In this document: positions 11,961 through 24,900 of the stretch, piece by piece
Numbering within the stretch: position 1 is the first letter of the stretch
How the letters are laid out: each line of letters opens with the position of its first letter
From: Cyclina sinensis
Taxonomy: Eukaryota; Mollusca; Bivalvia; Venerida; Veneridae
NCBI GenBank assembly: GCA_012932295.1
Contig: JAAONU010000123.1
Location: forward strand, 5,146,001-5,210,000
Reading direction: 5' to 3'
DNA length: 64,000 nt
Position numbers and translations under genes: made by a program
Notes under the pieces: model-generated
The model's input: only the letters and a program-made list of their open reading frames with translations
What the model was told of the DNA's origin: nothing
Databases searched by the model: none

Positions 11961-11964
11961 CTAT

Positions 11965-13285
11965 ATTTTCGCCTATAGTGTTCTACTGGAGCATAAAAAT
12001 CCAAAAAGTTAAAAGGTAAGCAAAGTGTTTTGAAACAGTTTGTTTTTTTCTGTAAAAGACATGTGGTGACCTATCGGTACAAAGCACAAGACTAATATCT
12101 TTTGAAACAGGCCAGTTTTAGAAATTTATTAATTTTATCAGCCATGCAAAAAAAAGTAAAATATATAATAGTCTTATGCTGGACGTATGGGTTCTTTTTT
12201 CAGATCACATACTGGCACAAATGATCACGGTAACATCAAGTTATAAGATACCATGACTGTGACCATTGCCATGTTTCGGGGGCATTAGTGTCTGTGACAC
12301 ATTTCTTATTTTTTCTATCAAGTCAACCATGCGAGTCTAAAAAATGCTTATGTCTAAAGATTCTAGGATCTTTCCTATACTCTTAGTAAAAGTATACAGA
12401 ATTAATGCTAAATAGAGCCACCTCTGTCTTTGTCAATTTCAACTCATTGAGAACTCTAATCCGAGCTTTAACTATGGAACGCTAAAGCTGCCTTCTTCGT
12501 ACATTTCTTAGATTGTTATGTAGTCAGCTAAGTTTGTGATGTGCTCTTCATATTTCGTGAAGTAAAACTGTAGTCGTCGTTTACTAGTTTTGACATATGG
12601 TAAAGTGATGTGGATTTCAAAGTCGTGTATAGCTTCACTTATTTCGTGATGTGATCATATTTCGTGATGTGATCATATTTCGTGAAGTGAAATATTAATT
12701 TATTTATTATATAAATTATATCGTCTGGTAGTTCCAACTCAAAATACTCGAAATACGCCATCTGCATACCGCCATTACTATGATGTAAATATTTGTGCCT
12801 AGTTTGATTTATTTAAGATTAGCCAACACCTATACGGCACCAGCTTCCAGCAAAAGACCCCTCTACCAGTAGCTGTACCGTAACAACTTCTGGAAAAAGG
12901 CTACAAATAAGCATCTTTATCATTTTTCAGGGCTTTTTTTCGCAAACGAACTTAAACGTGTTTTCATTTATATCATTAGACTTAAAAAATGGACACCATT
13001 CAATTTTCATTTTAATGAAGTCTGAAGTATTTTTACAGCAGACGGCAATATCGTTATTGTTATAAAAGAGTGAATCATTGCGGATACAACAGATTGTAAC
13101 CTGGAAACGAAAACTTGCCCTTCGGCCTGTAACAAAACAATACATTTTGTGACATGTGTTTCTAGTTGGTATAATGAAATACCTAGGTACTATTTCCCTT
13201 GATATGTGTCTGGAATAGTTTTTGCTATCAAAATATAATCCATCGTCGGTGACCCCCGGTACATATTCCGCACAACTACATTATG
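11965..13285. other. Intergenic DNA, nothing recognised
   Basis: No gene is supported. A short direct repeat of TGATCATATTTCGTGAAGTG-like sequence occurs at about 12640-12690. Confidence 0.45.
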
Positions 13286-13591
13286 TACCGTGGGATAATT
13301 GACTGCTGATTATTCGTTTTCATGAATATTAATTAGCAAAGAGATGCAACTCTTCGTCGAATGAGATGCCGCATTACAAATAGACACTCTTCAGTGTGGA
13401 GAGTAGGCATAATGACAAGTTACTTAAAATAGACGTATTTCCCAGGAATTAAACATAGGAGCGGAAGGCAAATTGTAACAAGTAATTTCATTGGCTGAGA
13501 TTCCGCAAGGGAAATCTTACGGAAACCAATGAAAGTAGGTAATGAATTATTCATGAGTATGAAATTTTACCAGCCAATTTCCCACGGTAGA
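13286..13591. mobile_element. Small MITE with TA-flanked terminal inverted repeats
   Basis: The left end reads TACCGTGGGATAATTGACTG (from 13287); the right end is its near complement, CAGCCAATTTCCCACGGTA (13571-13590). TA dinucleotides sit outside a CCGTGGGA terminus at both ends, as in Tc1/mariner-derived MITEs. The interior contains a further inverted pair built on TTCATTGG and CCAATGAA (about 13485-13535). There is no coding capacity. Confidence 0.65.
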
Positions 13592-13634
13592 TAAATAGAG
13601 TGAAACGGAATGGATCGAACGTGGGTCTCCGACG
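13590..13634 (+). promoter_or_regulatory. Core promoter of the chitin-binding protein gene
   Basis: GATAAATAGA (about 13591-13600) is a plausible TATA element 35-45 bp before the ATG. It begins immediately after the right terminus of the MITE, so the MITE now supplies the proximal upstream sequence. The transcription start is inferred. Confidence 0.4.
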
Positions 13635-15673
13635 ATGAATATAATCATGGACTTTCGCGTTTGTTTAGCAACACTCTTTTTGATTTCTCTCGCGTGTAAG
13701 TTATCTATTTTAAGGTTTCTTGTTTAACCTCTTAAAGTCGTTTATAATTTCTTGATCAATTTATTTAAATCTTAATCAGATATATATGCTATACAATTAT
13801 TTCATGTTTCTCCAGGTGGGGACGAGAGTTCCGAAACGGATCCATGCGACTCCGGAGAGTTCGGCATTTTTCCACACTCCGAGTGCCAGATGTACTATAA
13901 CTGCTCAATGACGAGAAAAGACGGAAACTACCGACACTGGCTCGGAGATCATGTCGTAGAATGCCCGTATCCGTCACTTTTCAGCGTGGAAAAACTATCG
14001 TGTCAACAGTTCAAAACAGTATTTTGTGGAAACAGGAAAGAATTTAAACATGGATGTATGATCTTTACGAAATATTTTTTTTAGATTTATTGTATAACAT
14101 AAAAATATTTTCGGCGTTAAGAATTGCCCAAGGACGCGCATGACTTGTAAGTTAAGTGGTGCTTATGTTCACGATCAATATTTAGTCAAAGTGCGCTTTT
14201 GCTCATAGTAAGTTACCGACAATGTTTATTTGATGACCTTTCATTTTTCTTAAATCTTCGCCCTTGATAGAACATCATGTCCATCAAAGGGAAATAACTG
14301 TAATTATTGTTTTGTTTTGTTTTTACTTCGTTTCTAGTTACAGTTTTTATTGATCTATTAAGGGGCGTAGGTATTTGGATTAAATATTTAATGCGATAAA
14401 AATGTGCAAAACTCAGGGCCTTTTTCAATAAAAATCAACGGAATAAAAGGAGATGTAGTATGGTGTCTTGCAAGGAGACATTTTGACAAGATTAACTTTT
14501 TTAATTGACTTTATATAAATTATCAATTATAACGTACCATATCGTACCAAAGACATATACCATACGACGAGCATATCTATTTTATTACTCAATCGCTATA
14601 AAATGAAAGTACATTGATAATTTAAAGAAAGATTTATGTCCAAACATTTCTTATTTAGGCATTAAGACACTCAGAAAGTGTTCATTTGGCTATCCACCCA
14701 AAATGACACAACAACAACAACAACAACAACTTGTTTAATGTAAAGACTAATAATAATGTTTTTAGCTTTCATGTTGCACTGATACCTTGACATAACGTAA
14801 CAGTTAATTAAGAAATAATAAGTATCCATGCGTGGTTTATCGTAGAATAACCCACGTTTTGAGTTCTTATGCGTAGGAATATACCACGAAGGCCGTAGGC
14901 CTGAGTGATATATTGTTTCGCATAAGAACGGTTCACGGAACAGCCAAAAACAACAATCGCACGCAAGTGGTATACTGCAGGATAACCCGAGTTTATTTTC
15001 TTCTTTGTATATATAGGCTATTTTTAGATCGTGTTAGAATTCAAAATAATTCATACATGATTTGAATATAAACGGAATATTCTTAATTTTAGTATATGTC
15101 TCTTTCAACAAAAAAAATAAATAAGAAATATAAAAATGAAAATAAAAAATAAAGCGTTAAACCACTTCGTGCTTTCTTCGTCATACCGGAAACAAATAAT
15201 ACGATAAGAGTAAAATATTTGATCTTTGTGCAGTTTATATATAACACAAGCATAATAATTTGCAAAAAATCAAATGTAATACATTAGTAATGGCTTCACA
15301 TTTCTATTAATTATATGGGACGATCCATTTACAATGCTGTAAGAAAAGGCCATTATTATAAACGAAATGCTTCAGGTGTGACATAAGAAAAGTGCATGTA
15401 ATACTGAAAGATTTTTTTCTTATACTTCATATTTTTGTTATAATTTTGTTGAAAATTTCAGGCGAATATCACAACAATCAGTGTAATGGACCACATTGTC
15501 GCCCATGTATGTACGACTATTCCATGTGTACTGTTGAGAATGGGGTAACTCCAATGGAAAGCATGCCTAACTCACCTTTTTATGGCGTGTGTGAAGGTTG
15601 GAGGTTCACAAAGAAACATTGTCCTGACGGAAAGATATTTGATGCAATGTCAAAGAGGTGTAAACAGAATTAA
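13635..15673 (+). CDS. Secreted chitin-binding protein with two peritrophin-type (CBM14) modules
   Basis: Three exons join in phase to 170 residues: 13635-13695, 13816-14055 and 15462-15673. Donors are GTAAGT and GTATGA; acceptors end CCAG and TTCAG. Residues 1-21 form a signal peptide (core CLATLFLISLA). The mature chain has two cysteine-patterned modules. The first runs DPCDSGEFGIFPHSECQMYY, then VECPYPSLFSVEKLSC and FC; the second contains QCNGPHC, CMYDYSMC, GVCEGW and HCPDGKIFDAMSKRC. This C-x(n)-C-x5-C and C-P-x(n)-F-x(n)-C spacing fits peritrophin-A/CBM14 domains, which bind chitin in cuticle, gut lining or shell matrix. The splice at 14055/15462 restores a Cys codon. An AATAAA follows the stop within 5 bp. 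Role in shell or gut matrix is inferred. Confidence 0.85.
14640..14810. repeat. Dispersed repeat, related to 58520-58730
   Basis: Within intron 2 of the chitin-binding gene, AGAAAGTGTT, ATCCACCCAAAA, an (ACA)n tract, AAAGACTAAT, GTTGCACT and ACCTTGAC occur in the same order and similar spacing as at 58520-58730. It is a degenerate dispersed element of unknown class. Confidence 0.5.
14835..15000. mobile_element. Hairpin-type inverted-repeat element in intron 2 of the chitin-binding gene
   Basis: GTTCTTATGCG and CGCATAAGAAC pair across about 70 bp around a short central dyad GGCCGTAGGCC. GAATAACCC and GGATAACCC lie outside as near-direct repeats. The form parallels the larger hairpin elements in this window but the sequence is different. 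Confidence 0.5.
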
Positions 15674-15679
15674 AATAAA

Positions 15680-16890
15680 AAAGAAAATAACTATTTGTTT
15701 GTATTTCAACCTCATTTAAATTATCTCCAAAGAACATTGACTTTGGCGGAAATGACGTAAACAGCGACATCTGGCGAGCGTTTCGATTGGTTGCCATTAG
15801 ATATTTTTACTGCACAAATCTATTGCATATGAAGAGATATTTTGACTTCTGAGGTCATTTAAGCTTCAGTTGTAACAACAACAGGAAAGGAAATCTGTGA
15901 ATAAAAATTATCTGCTTAACAAGGGCAAAACTCATTAACAAACTACAACCATAACACTTCGAAAAAGCTTTTATTTCCACACAGCTGCAACTTAATTGCA
16001 GTATATTTCTTCTAGTTTTCACAGACTGTGTTATTTTATTCACTGTACAATGTACAAAGGATTTATCAAATATTGTGCTTTACTGTAACCATATAAACAT
16101 ATTGCTATATACATCTGCCACAAATAATCAAATGAAGAATTAAACTCTAAACATGGTGCTGCTAGGAACTAAAGTTTTAATTGCACTCAACAAGATGAGT
16201 AACTTCCTGTGATAATCTCCCAATCCCTGTGTCGTGCGAAATTTGTAATTCTACCCAGGAATTAAAAGCTATGACCAGTGACTCTATAGTGATATGCATC
16301 TGGCCAAGACATGTACTAATGAAAGTCCTTTATGAAAAACTAACAACCTGAACAAAGCGGCTACCTGTGCAAAAAGTAAGCGAACATTTCTTTTGCCAGC
16401 TGACACCGTAAATTGGAATCTACATTTCAAAACAATGTTTGACCTTTTAAAATAAGACCTTGACATGAAAACACATGACGCTATCCACTCCCCTACATCA
16501 GCGAGTGAAATTGGTGGTAGGTGAAATATTCACTTCGCATAAGCAATCAGTTGAACAGTACCATCTTGACAGTCAGCTACTTCCTAAAGTAAATTAATGT
16601 TAGTATCTGAATCAATTTCTTCCACCGTCAATGATCCTCACTAACATACTTTTATTCCCATATCATTAGTACAAATATGTTTATCAAAAATCATTTCCTA
16701 CCATTTCAACAAAACCAAACGTTCTCAAATGTTTTTTTTATGTTATAAGCATATACCTCAACAATTATTTTCAAAAGCAGTGTATTTCTTTCACTTAATA
16801 TATACATGACCATATGCATGCACACCCATTTACACGTACAAGGACTACTACTTTCTTCAAAACATTTAATATGAAACAAGAACAGTCACT
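15680..16890. other. Intergenic DNA, nothing recognised
   Basis: No splice-supported gene on either strand; the open frames of about 60 codons here show no family feature. Confidence 0.45.
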
Positions 16891-16894
16891 GTCA

Positions 16895-17432
16895 GATAAC
16901 TATGCCCCCGAAGTGGTGCTTTGACATTTGAGCTGAGAACCAGTCATTCAGGGGTCAAGGTCAAATAAATATAGGTCAGTGGGAAGGTCTTGTCCAAAGG
17001 GGTGTTGTGTTCAAGTATGAAGTATATCCACTTCCTAATGTGGAAGTTATAGCCAAATGTTAAAGTTTTTGGACAATTGGATCTTCAATGTGAAGGTCAT
17101 TCAGGGGTCAAGGTCAAACAAGTATAGGCAAAGGGAAAAGTCTTGTCCAAAGGGCTGTTGTGTTCAAGTATGAAGTAAATCCACTTACTAATATGGAAGT
17201 TATGGCCAATGTAAAAGTTTTTGGACAATTGGATCTTCAAGGTGAAGGTCATTCAGGGGTCAAGGTCAAACAATCAGTGAGAAGGTCTTGTCCAAAGGGG
17301 TGTTATGTCCAAGTATGAAGTAAATCCACTTACTAATAAGGAAGTTATAACTAATGTTAAAGTTTTCAGACGGACTGACTGACGGGCTGACAGACGAACA
17401 GTTCAAAAACTATATGCCTCCCTTCGGGGACA
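16895..17432. mobile_element. Non-autonomous element with an internal ~150-bp tandem repeat
   Basis: Three copies of a ~150-bp unit begin at about 16941, 17096 and 17246 (GTCATTCAGGGGTCAAGGTC; TCTTGTCCAAAGGGGTGTTG; AAGTTTTTGGACAATTGG). They are bracketed by ACTATGCCCCCGAAG near 16900 and its imperfect complement CCTCCCTTCGGGGA near 17420. A GACTGACTGACGG tract precedes the right end. Confidence 0.6.
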
Positions 17433-17439
17433 TTTCCTT

Positions 17440-18067
17440 TCCGCGAACGCGTTTCCATTTCCTCAATTATATGCACTTAATAGCATTTTTAAACACTTTT
17501 GTATGGCAGGCAAAGCAAATACTGGCAAGTTCTACCTTTTATCTTTATGATAAGGATTTGCCTTTTTTTATGTTGTCGACGAAGTGGATCAGAGAATAAG
17601 TTCAACTTATAATCATAATTTTACAAGTCTTCTACATCTAAAAAGCATATATATGCATATACAATACTTATGCAAGCTAGTCAAAACCCACATTAACAAA
17701 AGAATGTTGCTCTTATTCTGTCAAAGTATCAGTATTTATCACGTTACGGACACAAAAACGGATGCGGAACATTGCATATGCTATTTCCGAGTATCAGAAC
17801 AACCTTGGCTCTGAAAGTAAACATCAGCTTTCCCTCTGACTTCAGTAAAGAAGTTCATAAGAATAATCTCCCTTTTCTGTTCGACAGTATAGTACTGTGT
17901 CTTTTCCCGAACCAAATCAGAACGGTGTTTCTATATCGCCAGTTAACTGCTGTCTTTCTTTCGTCACCCCCTACTTCCCCCTCCCTTGATATTTTAAAAA
18001 GTAGTCTTTTTTCCAAATTGCTCCTCAGGAATGATGAATCAGGTAAAACAATCACAACTATTATTAT
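17440..18067. other. Region between repeat element and ITIH 3' end, no gene seen
   Basis: Open frames of 60-105 codons occur on both strands without splice or family support. The ITIH 3' UTR should fall here on the minus strand. Confidence 0.4.
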
Positions 18068-20535
18068 TTATTCGAGCTCGTTTAACTGACCGTCTTTCTC
18101 TGTGTCTTGAGGGTCTTCAAGTTTATGTTTTCCATTCCTTTTCTTTTCAATATTTTCGACTGATACCTTTTCGTCCGTTGCTATAACTGTTTTCCGTTTA
18201 ATTAAGTAATCTGTAATGTTTCCGTCAAGAAGAGCGCCGCCATTATGCTGAACCATCCAGCATGACACCGTCTCGTTTCTCGCGAGATTTAAACGGTGGC
18301 CAAGTGTTGCCATCACTTTTCGTGGTCGCTGAGTATTTCCAGTGACTCTTAGTCGACCCATTAATTTCCCGTTTCGATTTTTTGTTTTCTTTAGAATGAC
18401 GGTTCTGTGAAGAAACTGGCCTGAAATGGTAGTGGTATAAAATATATTATTTTTATAAAAACATATTTTTGTAATTTTTCTGGATGTGATTTGATGCGGT
18501 ACACGTTTCGTTGTTACCTTGAGGTAACAATTTAAATGAACTTCAAAAAAGGTCAACAAATACATGTGTACATGTTTATAGGCTGATTGTCATAGATACA
18601 TTGAATATGATATACTACAATTTATTAATGTTATATCAGGTGAGGCTGAAAATAGACAAAAAATACACTGCTATCATAGCAAATACTCTTTGTAAATAGT
18701 TTAAACTATAAAGATTTAAGCTACGATTTTATCGAATGTATGTTTACTTTTTCAAACTCTCGAAGAAATGTGAAAGAAGTAGCCTTTATAGGTAAAACGA
18801 GTAGATGAAATTATGAATAATGACAGAGGCGAGTTATACTGTATACAAAACGTTCTTGTAAAGATTTCAAATCCTTACCAAGTAGTCCGTGTGTGTGATA
18901 AGACAGACCACTGTATTCCACGATGTAAAGGCCAAGGAAATTGACCTTTCCAGCTCGAAGCAATGACTTTGACCTCAAATGTCTCATAACAAGAAAGGTA
19001 ACTCTGTCGTTAAACATGATCACCACCATTGAACCAGCTTGGTCGACGACAACTTTTGTCTTACCATGACTCAGTGAGGTACCTGAAATAAAACCACCAT
19101 TTCTGACAACTAGCACAAGTGTTCGTGCAAATAAAAGGCAGTGTTGTAATACCTAATACATATACATATTTTTTTTCATACTAAGATTTAAAAAGGGAGA
19201 AGTTTCATATCTGAATGTAGTAAACGAAGACCTTTTAGAATAAACCTATACCGATTTTAGATCACGTTAACACTATAGTATGAAAATGATCAAATCTATC
19301 CCAAATACCCCACAGGATACCTGGCTGGATATTATTTTCTGTATCTACACAAACTTTTAGATCTAAGAACAATCGTTAAACATGCATCCTTTATGTTTGA
19401 TAAATTGGATATCTATTTTGTCTACATTCTGAGTTTATGAGTTCCCCGAGGCCTGACGTAGAACGCATTATTGCTACTTTACTGTAAATAGTCCGTCAAG
19501 ATATTTTTAAGTTAGATGGACTATTTTTAATAGTTCTGTTACTGGTGTAGGCAGATATTAGGGTCGTAATTCGTTTTACAATTTATTAATATCTCTTTTA
19601 CCATTTGCCCAGTCTACTGTTTCGCCCATGAGTTTGATTTTTGTCGGTGTGACAGACAACTCAAACTTCCTCCTTTTAAAGGTGATTTCACCAAGGAATG
19701 TTTTTATTTCGTTGGAAGGAGATTGTTGAGACACATTCGCTCCATCAACGGACATTTTGTTAGCCACCACTGTCGCATCTACTGTCAGTCCTGAAACAAT
19801 ATTCTGAATAAATGATGCTAAAGTTGAACAAGTTCAAACATTGAAAATAAGATAATTATTGAAAACATACCTGAAAATTATGGCTTCTATAAAGGTCAAA
19901 TTTAATGCATTATGTAATGAATTTCAGTTTGGGATTTTTCGACGTATGTTTGTTTTTTGTTCTTACTTATAATCTGAGGCCATGAAATATATGTGTGTGT
20001 TTTTTCTTTGTAATAACTCGTGGCCACGAGATAAAATATTTTAAAAAAGAATATTCAAATGTCCTCTCCATGCTTTCGTAGTATATCTATAAATTGTGAA
20101 ATTATGTAAATCGTAAAAGTTTGGTCAGAATAACAACATTATACGAATATCTCTTAGATATAAATCAACGAATATACTTTTGATGATAGATATACATCTA
20201 GAAATAAGTACCTGTCCCAACGATAATGTTTTATTGCTGTTGAAACTTAACTGATATCAATATTCTAAACAGCCTAAATTTCGGATGTTAAAGGTTGTTC
20301 AAGCAAGCAAAATTAGGCCATTAATCAGTTCTACTACTTATTCATTAAATATAAAACATGTATATTGTAATATCGATATATTGATTTATTCAAGTGACCA
20401 TACCTGAGTAAGTGTCCGTTATCAATTTATAGACGTCACCTTCTTCTCCCATGACGTCAAAGCAGATGGAGTAGTCTAAACCTTTGATATTCACAATAAA
20501 ATGTGGATCGCTATCGGCCATATACTTGGACTTGC
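18068..20535 (-). CDS. ITIH: ITIH exons 10-13: cleavage/linkage motif and C-terminal domain
   Basis: Exon 10 (20535-20404) carries KYMADSDPHFIVNI, the site where vertebrate precursors are cut after Asp and esterified to chondroitin sulfate. Exons 11-13 carry the propeptide-type domain, including MVVIMFNDRVTFLVM, NFLGLYIVE, SYHTHGLLG and VSCWMVQHNGGALLDG. The C-terminus is extended by about 40 charged residues ending GQLNELE. If cleavage happens as in vertebrates, about 280 residues would be removed; whether it does here is inference. Confidence 0.88.
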
Positions 20536-21901
20536 CTAAAATACATATAATCAATGTTCGCTATATCAACCGAAGCATGCTGTAAATATGGCAAAAAAAA
20601 CAACAACAACATTTTATAAACGATAACTATCTTTAATCAAAGCACTGCAGGTATTGACTGGGCGTATGAATTGAGAATTTAGTCCAATTATTTTGGGCTT
20701 TTGTACTACAAAACAAAATCAAGCATCGAAAGCCACTATCGTTCAAGCATTATGTATGAATGCATAAATCGGCGTTTTCCATGTCTACAACGTCGGGCCA
20801 GTGATCATGTACTCGTACAAAAAATATACAATTATTTAATTGATTAGTTTGTAGTATGTCAGTCATTATCATTTTGTTTCATTTTATTTTCATTAAGGGA
20901 GACAATCTTTAGAATAAACAATCAAACGAAAATATGTGGGAAAAAATCGTAAAGTTTATTGATATAATTCGACTCATTCTCTGCCAAAATAAACTTGTAA
21001 TTGCAGTAGTTACTAATATAATAGCGTAAGCAACTCTGCATAGATATTGCTTTACACGGAATGCAGAGTTACTTCCCTTAGCATGTCAGTTATGCAGCTA
21101 TAGTGCGTAATAAGATGAAGCGCAGTAACTAAAACATTTCAGGGGTAGTACTTCTATAATCTACTGATTTGTCCTTGTCAGAACAACCTACATGTCCTTT
21201 GTGAAACGATATGGTGAACTTAAAAAACTGTCGCGAAAGTAAAGAAAATTACTACCCTTGAGTTCAGTAACCAATCATTATAGAGGACTTTATTAACTAT
21301 GACTTCTAGCCTATAAAAATACTAAGTAAGTCATGTGAACTTTCGCTATAAAAAGTAGTGCATCTAACTAGGTTACAAGGTTCAACTTGAACAAGGTTAT
21401 AATGTAATAAATTTCAGCTTTGCTACAAACAGATTTATGGAACTTCTTTTCTGGTTCAGGCATAGCAGAAGTGTGGTAAAAGAAACTTTAAAGTTGACCG
21501 CCGTATAATACCATTGGGGGTATTACGACGCTCCCCTGAAATTAAATATTCTGTTCTAGGGTGACAGTTATGTATCAAGAACTCTTAATGATCTATATAT
21601 TGGTGTAATATGTTGATGCTTTCAATCGTGACTTTATAAGATGAAATGTTCACAGATTTTGTTGGAGTCTTCATATTACAAAATACACCCATACCTGTCA
21701 ATTTAAGGGTCCCCGAGGCCCCGGTCAATGCCGCAGTTCCCGGATCCTTATCCCCTTCTAGGGCGTTAGCATCATCTGTAAAATATAAAAGAGATATAAA
21801 AACCAATAACATTTCAAACGAAGAGTTTTGAATTCGTTGAATAGAATACATGTATTATCGTCATCTTCATTCCCACTAATAAAAATCAATGTAATGATTA
21901 T

Positions 21902-21951
<50 letters not shown>

Positions 21952-24900
21952 TAATAACAATAATAACAATAGTTGATATAGTAACAATGAAAATACGTTG
22001 CAATATAAATTACATGTATATCACAACCATTCAATAATATAAGATCATAAATATATCAATTTTCACGAGCCTCATAATCATAAGCTTCATGCACATGAAT
22101 GACCTTTAACCTTATTTCATTTGACGTCAACCATATTGAAGTGAGAATATTTACCATCCTGTACGTTGTTTGCGTCCTTTGATTTGTTAACTTTCTTCTC
22201 TTCCGGTTTCGTAATAACCATAGACGTCAGTGGCGTCACAAAGTTATACTGAAAATGATATGGCAATAAATAATATGGTGTGATCTGAACATGATATCAA
22301 TTTCAATCTCTTATAAAAACTCATATTAACGTCATTTTCTTAATTCAGCGTAGAAAAATGTTTGCCTAGGAACGATGTTCACGTGACCTTTTATATAAAC
22401 TATACCATTAACCAAATCAAAGGACTTAGTGCCAGTCTGAAAAAACTACAGGCAAAAAAGAATGTTATTATTAAGTAAATTGCTGTTAAAAACCTAGTTT
22501 GCATTTAAGAGCCACATACCTTTAAAGCAAGATGCAGGATATCTAATTTTATTTCTTCTTTTAGAAGATCATTCTCTGTTATTAATACTTCTTTCAACAG
22601 TTTTTTGATGGTTAAATAAGCCCAGGTCTTTTCAGTAATTTCCGAGAAGTCCAGTCGTGTTTTGAAATCCGGTATTACGTTTTTGTTTGGATTTTCTATC
22701 TCGGCCGTTGAGGAAAGTTCGATAACTCCTTTATTTCCATTTCCGACCACTGACAGCGTGAGTGTGTTAAAGTCGGGATCCAGTTCGTTCAATTTTCCGG
22801 ACACTACAAGTTCTGAACCATCGAAGAAGCTGGGGTATTGGGTTTGTGTGACAGAGGTAAGGTTTACGGTGTCATCTAGGTAGGTGAAGGACACTTTAGA
22901 CAATAAGACGTCAGAGATCTCCTTGTAAAACCCCGTTAGTTGCAACATGGCGTCCGCATCGGCGTAAATCTTTCTAGCAAAAGCGTTATTCCGTGCAGAT
23001 ATCTTTTTCAGGAAGTCAAAATTGGCATCACTTCCAAATGCTAGACTGAAAATTTGTATTTTGTCCTCGTTTTTCGATTCCACTGCGTTTAGGATTTGTT
23101 TGAAGTTGGTGACGCCGACGGTAGGATCGCCATCGGTAAGAAAAACGATTATTGGAGCGTTCACACCGGTATCTTTAGCTCCTTGGAGAATGTCTAGACC
23201 GTCAGTAAGTGCATCATGAACATTTGTCCCTGAAAACGTGATTTATAACTAATAAGGCAGTTGCAGTTTCTGCAGAAAAAATTATCATAAATCTAAAAGA
23301 CGATGTATATTTGTAAAACCTATATTGAAAGCGAGCTGGCAGTGGGCAAAGCTGTTCTGTTCTCATTTTCAATTGTCTTACTAATTGCTCAGCCAGTGTT
23401 CCAGCTACAAATTAAAAACGACAGAGTGCTGCTTGGAAAAGGGTACTTGGCCAATATAAGCTTCAAACTTCGGAGAACAAAATACGTCTATCAAGCAAAC
23501 AGGCAAATATTTAAGTCTTAATCTGACCATATAGTCAGTAATCTTTCACAGTTATACAAGCCTAATGGCTGCTGAGCATTCACAAAAAGTACAGCAAATA
23601 CTGATTACTGAAATTTGATTACAAACATGGTACCAGTTTATCCTATCCACCTCAAATCAAAGAAAATTTCGAAATATATCCATAGGGTTTTAATTATTAC
23701 ACATATACTATGCTGAACATATATGATATAAAAATGGTCAACTGTGTACTTTTGGAAAAAATAATTACTGAAGTCATTCATAGTCAATTTTCATTCATTT
23801 TCCATGTTAAAGGCGCTATAGTATTCGAGTATCTAAAAAAAGTCGAAAGAAATTATAAAATATAATTCCAAAAGCAGACAGCAAAACCAAAATCTAAAGA
23901 AAAAAATAGGCTCATATGAAGCGGTCTCATATCAACACTATTTAATGGAATTGAGTACTCTTCAGTTAGAAGGTATTGCATTACACACATGACTTTACCT
24001 CCTTCTGCAATGAGATTTTGAACAAAGTTTGTCGCTTCTTTGATGTTGGCTTCATTAGCTTTCTTCATTGCTGGTGACCAGGGGAGTGTCGTACTTTCAA
24101 ATAAAATAATGTTAAACAAGTCCTCTTCGTTCAGCTGTCGTAATATCTGGGTCATAGCCTCTTTCAGCTGGTCTATCTTCCTGGAGAAACTCATCGAACC
24201 GCTTACATCAAGTACAAAAAGAATTCGCTTCCGGAGTGGTTCAAGTCCCGTTGGTGCGAAGAAGTGGGTGAAATATCCGTCGACCACCTTTAAAAATATC
24301 AAAAATAAGCGTAATACCTTATAACGTATCAAAATTTATAAAATATCAATTCATAAACAAATTAATTTGGTTTATAAAAGCAAGTATAAGGTAAACCTGA
24401 TAAAAAATGATGTTCTGTTGGAAGAACATACCAACAGAACACTGGCTAACCTAAGGAACTTCATAATTGTAATGTTCTGTTAGAAGAAAATACAAATGGA
24501 TTACTGGGTAACATAAGGAACTTCTGTATTTTTAGGTTCTGATGGAAGAAAATACTAGAAAAACACTGGCTAACATAAGAAGCTTCCTAGTTTTTGATGT
24601 TCTGGTGGAAGAAAACACCAGCATCAGAACACCAGCTGTCACAAGAAACTTACTTTTTTATTTTCTGTTGGAGGAAATTACCAATGGAACACTGGCTTAA
24701 ATAAGAAACTTCTTAATTTTTGATGTTCTGTTCGAAAAAAGTCCTAGAAAAACACAAGCTAACATAAAAAACTTCCTATTATTTGATGTTCTGCTGGAAG
24801 AAAATGCCAACAGTTAACTCGCTAACATAAGAAACTTCCTATTATTTGATGTTCTGTTGGAAAAAAATGCCAGTAGATCACTCGCTAACATAAGAAACTT

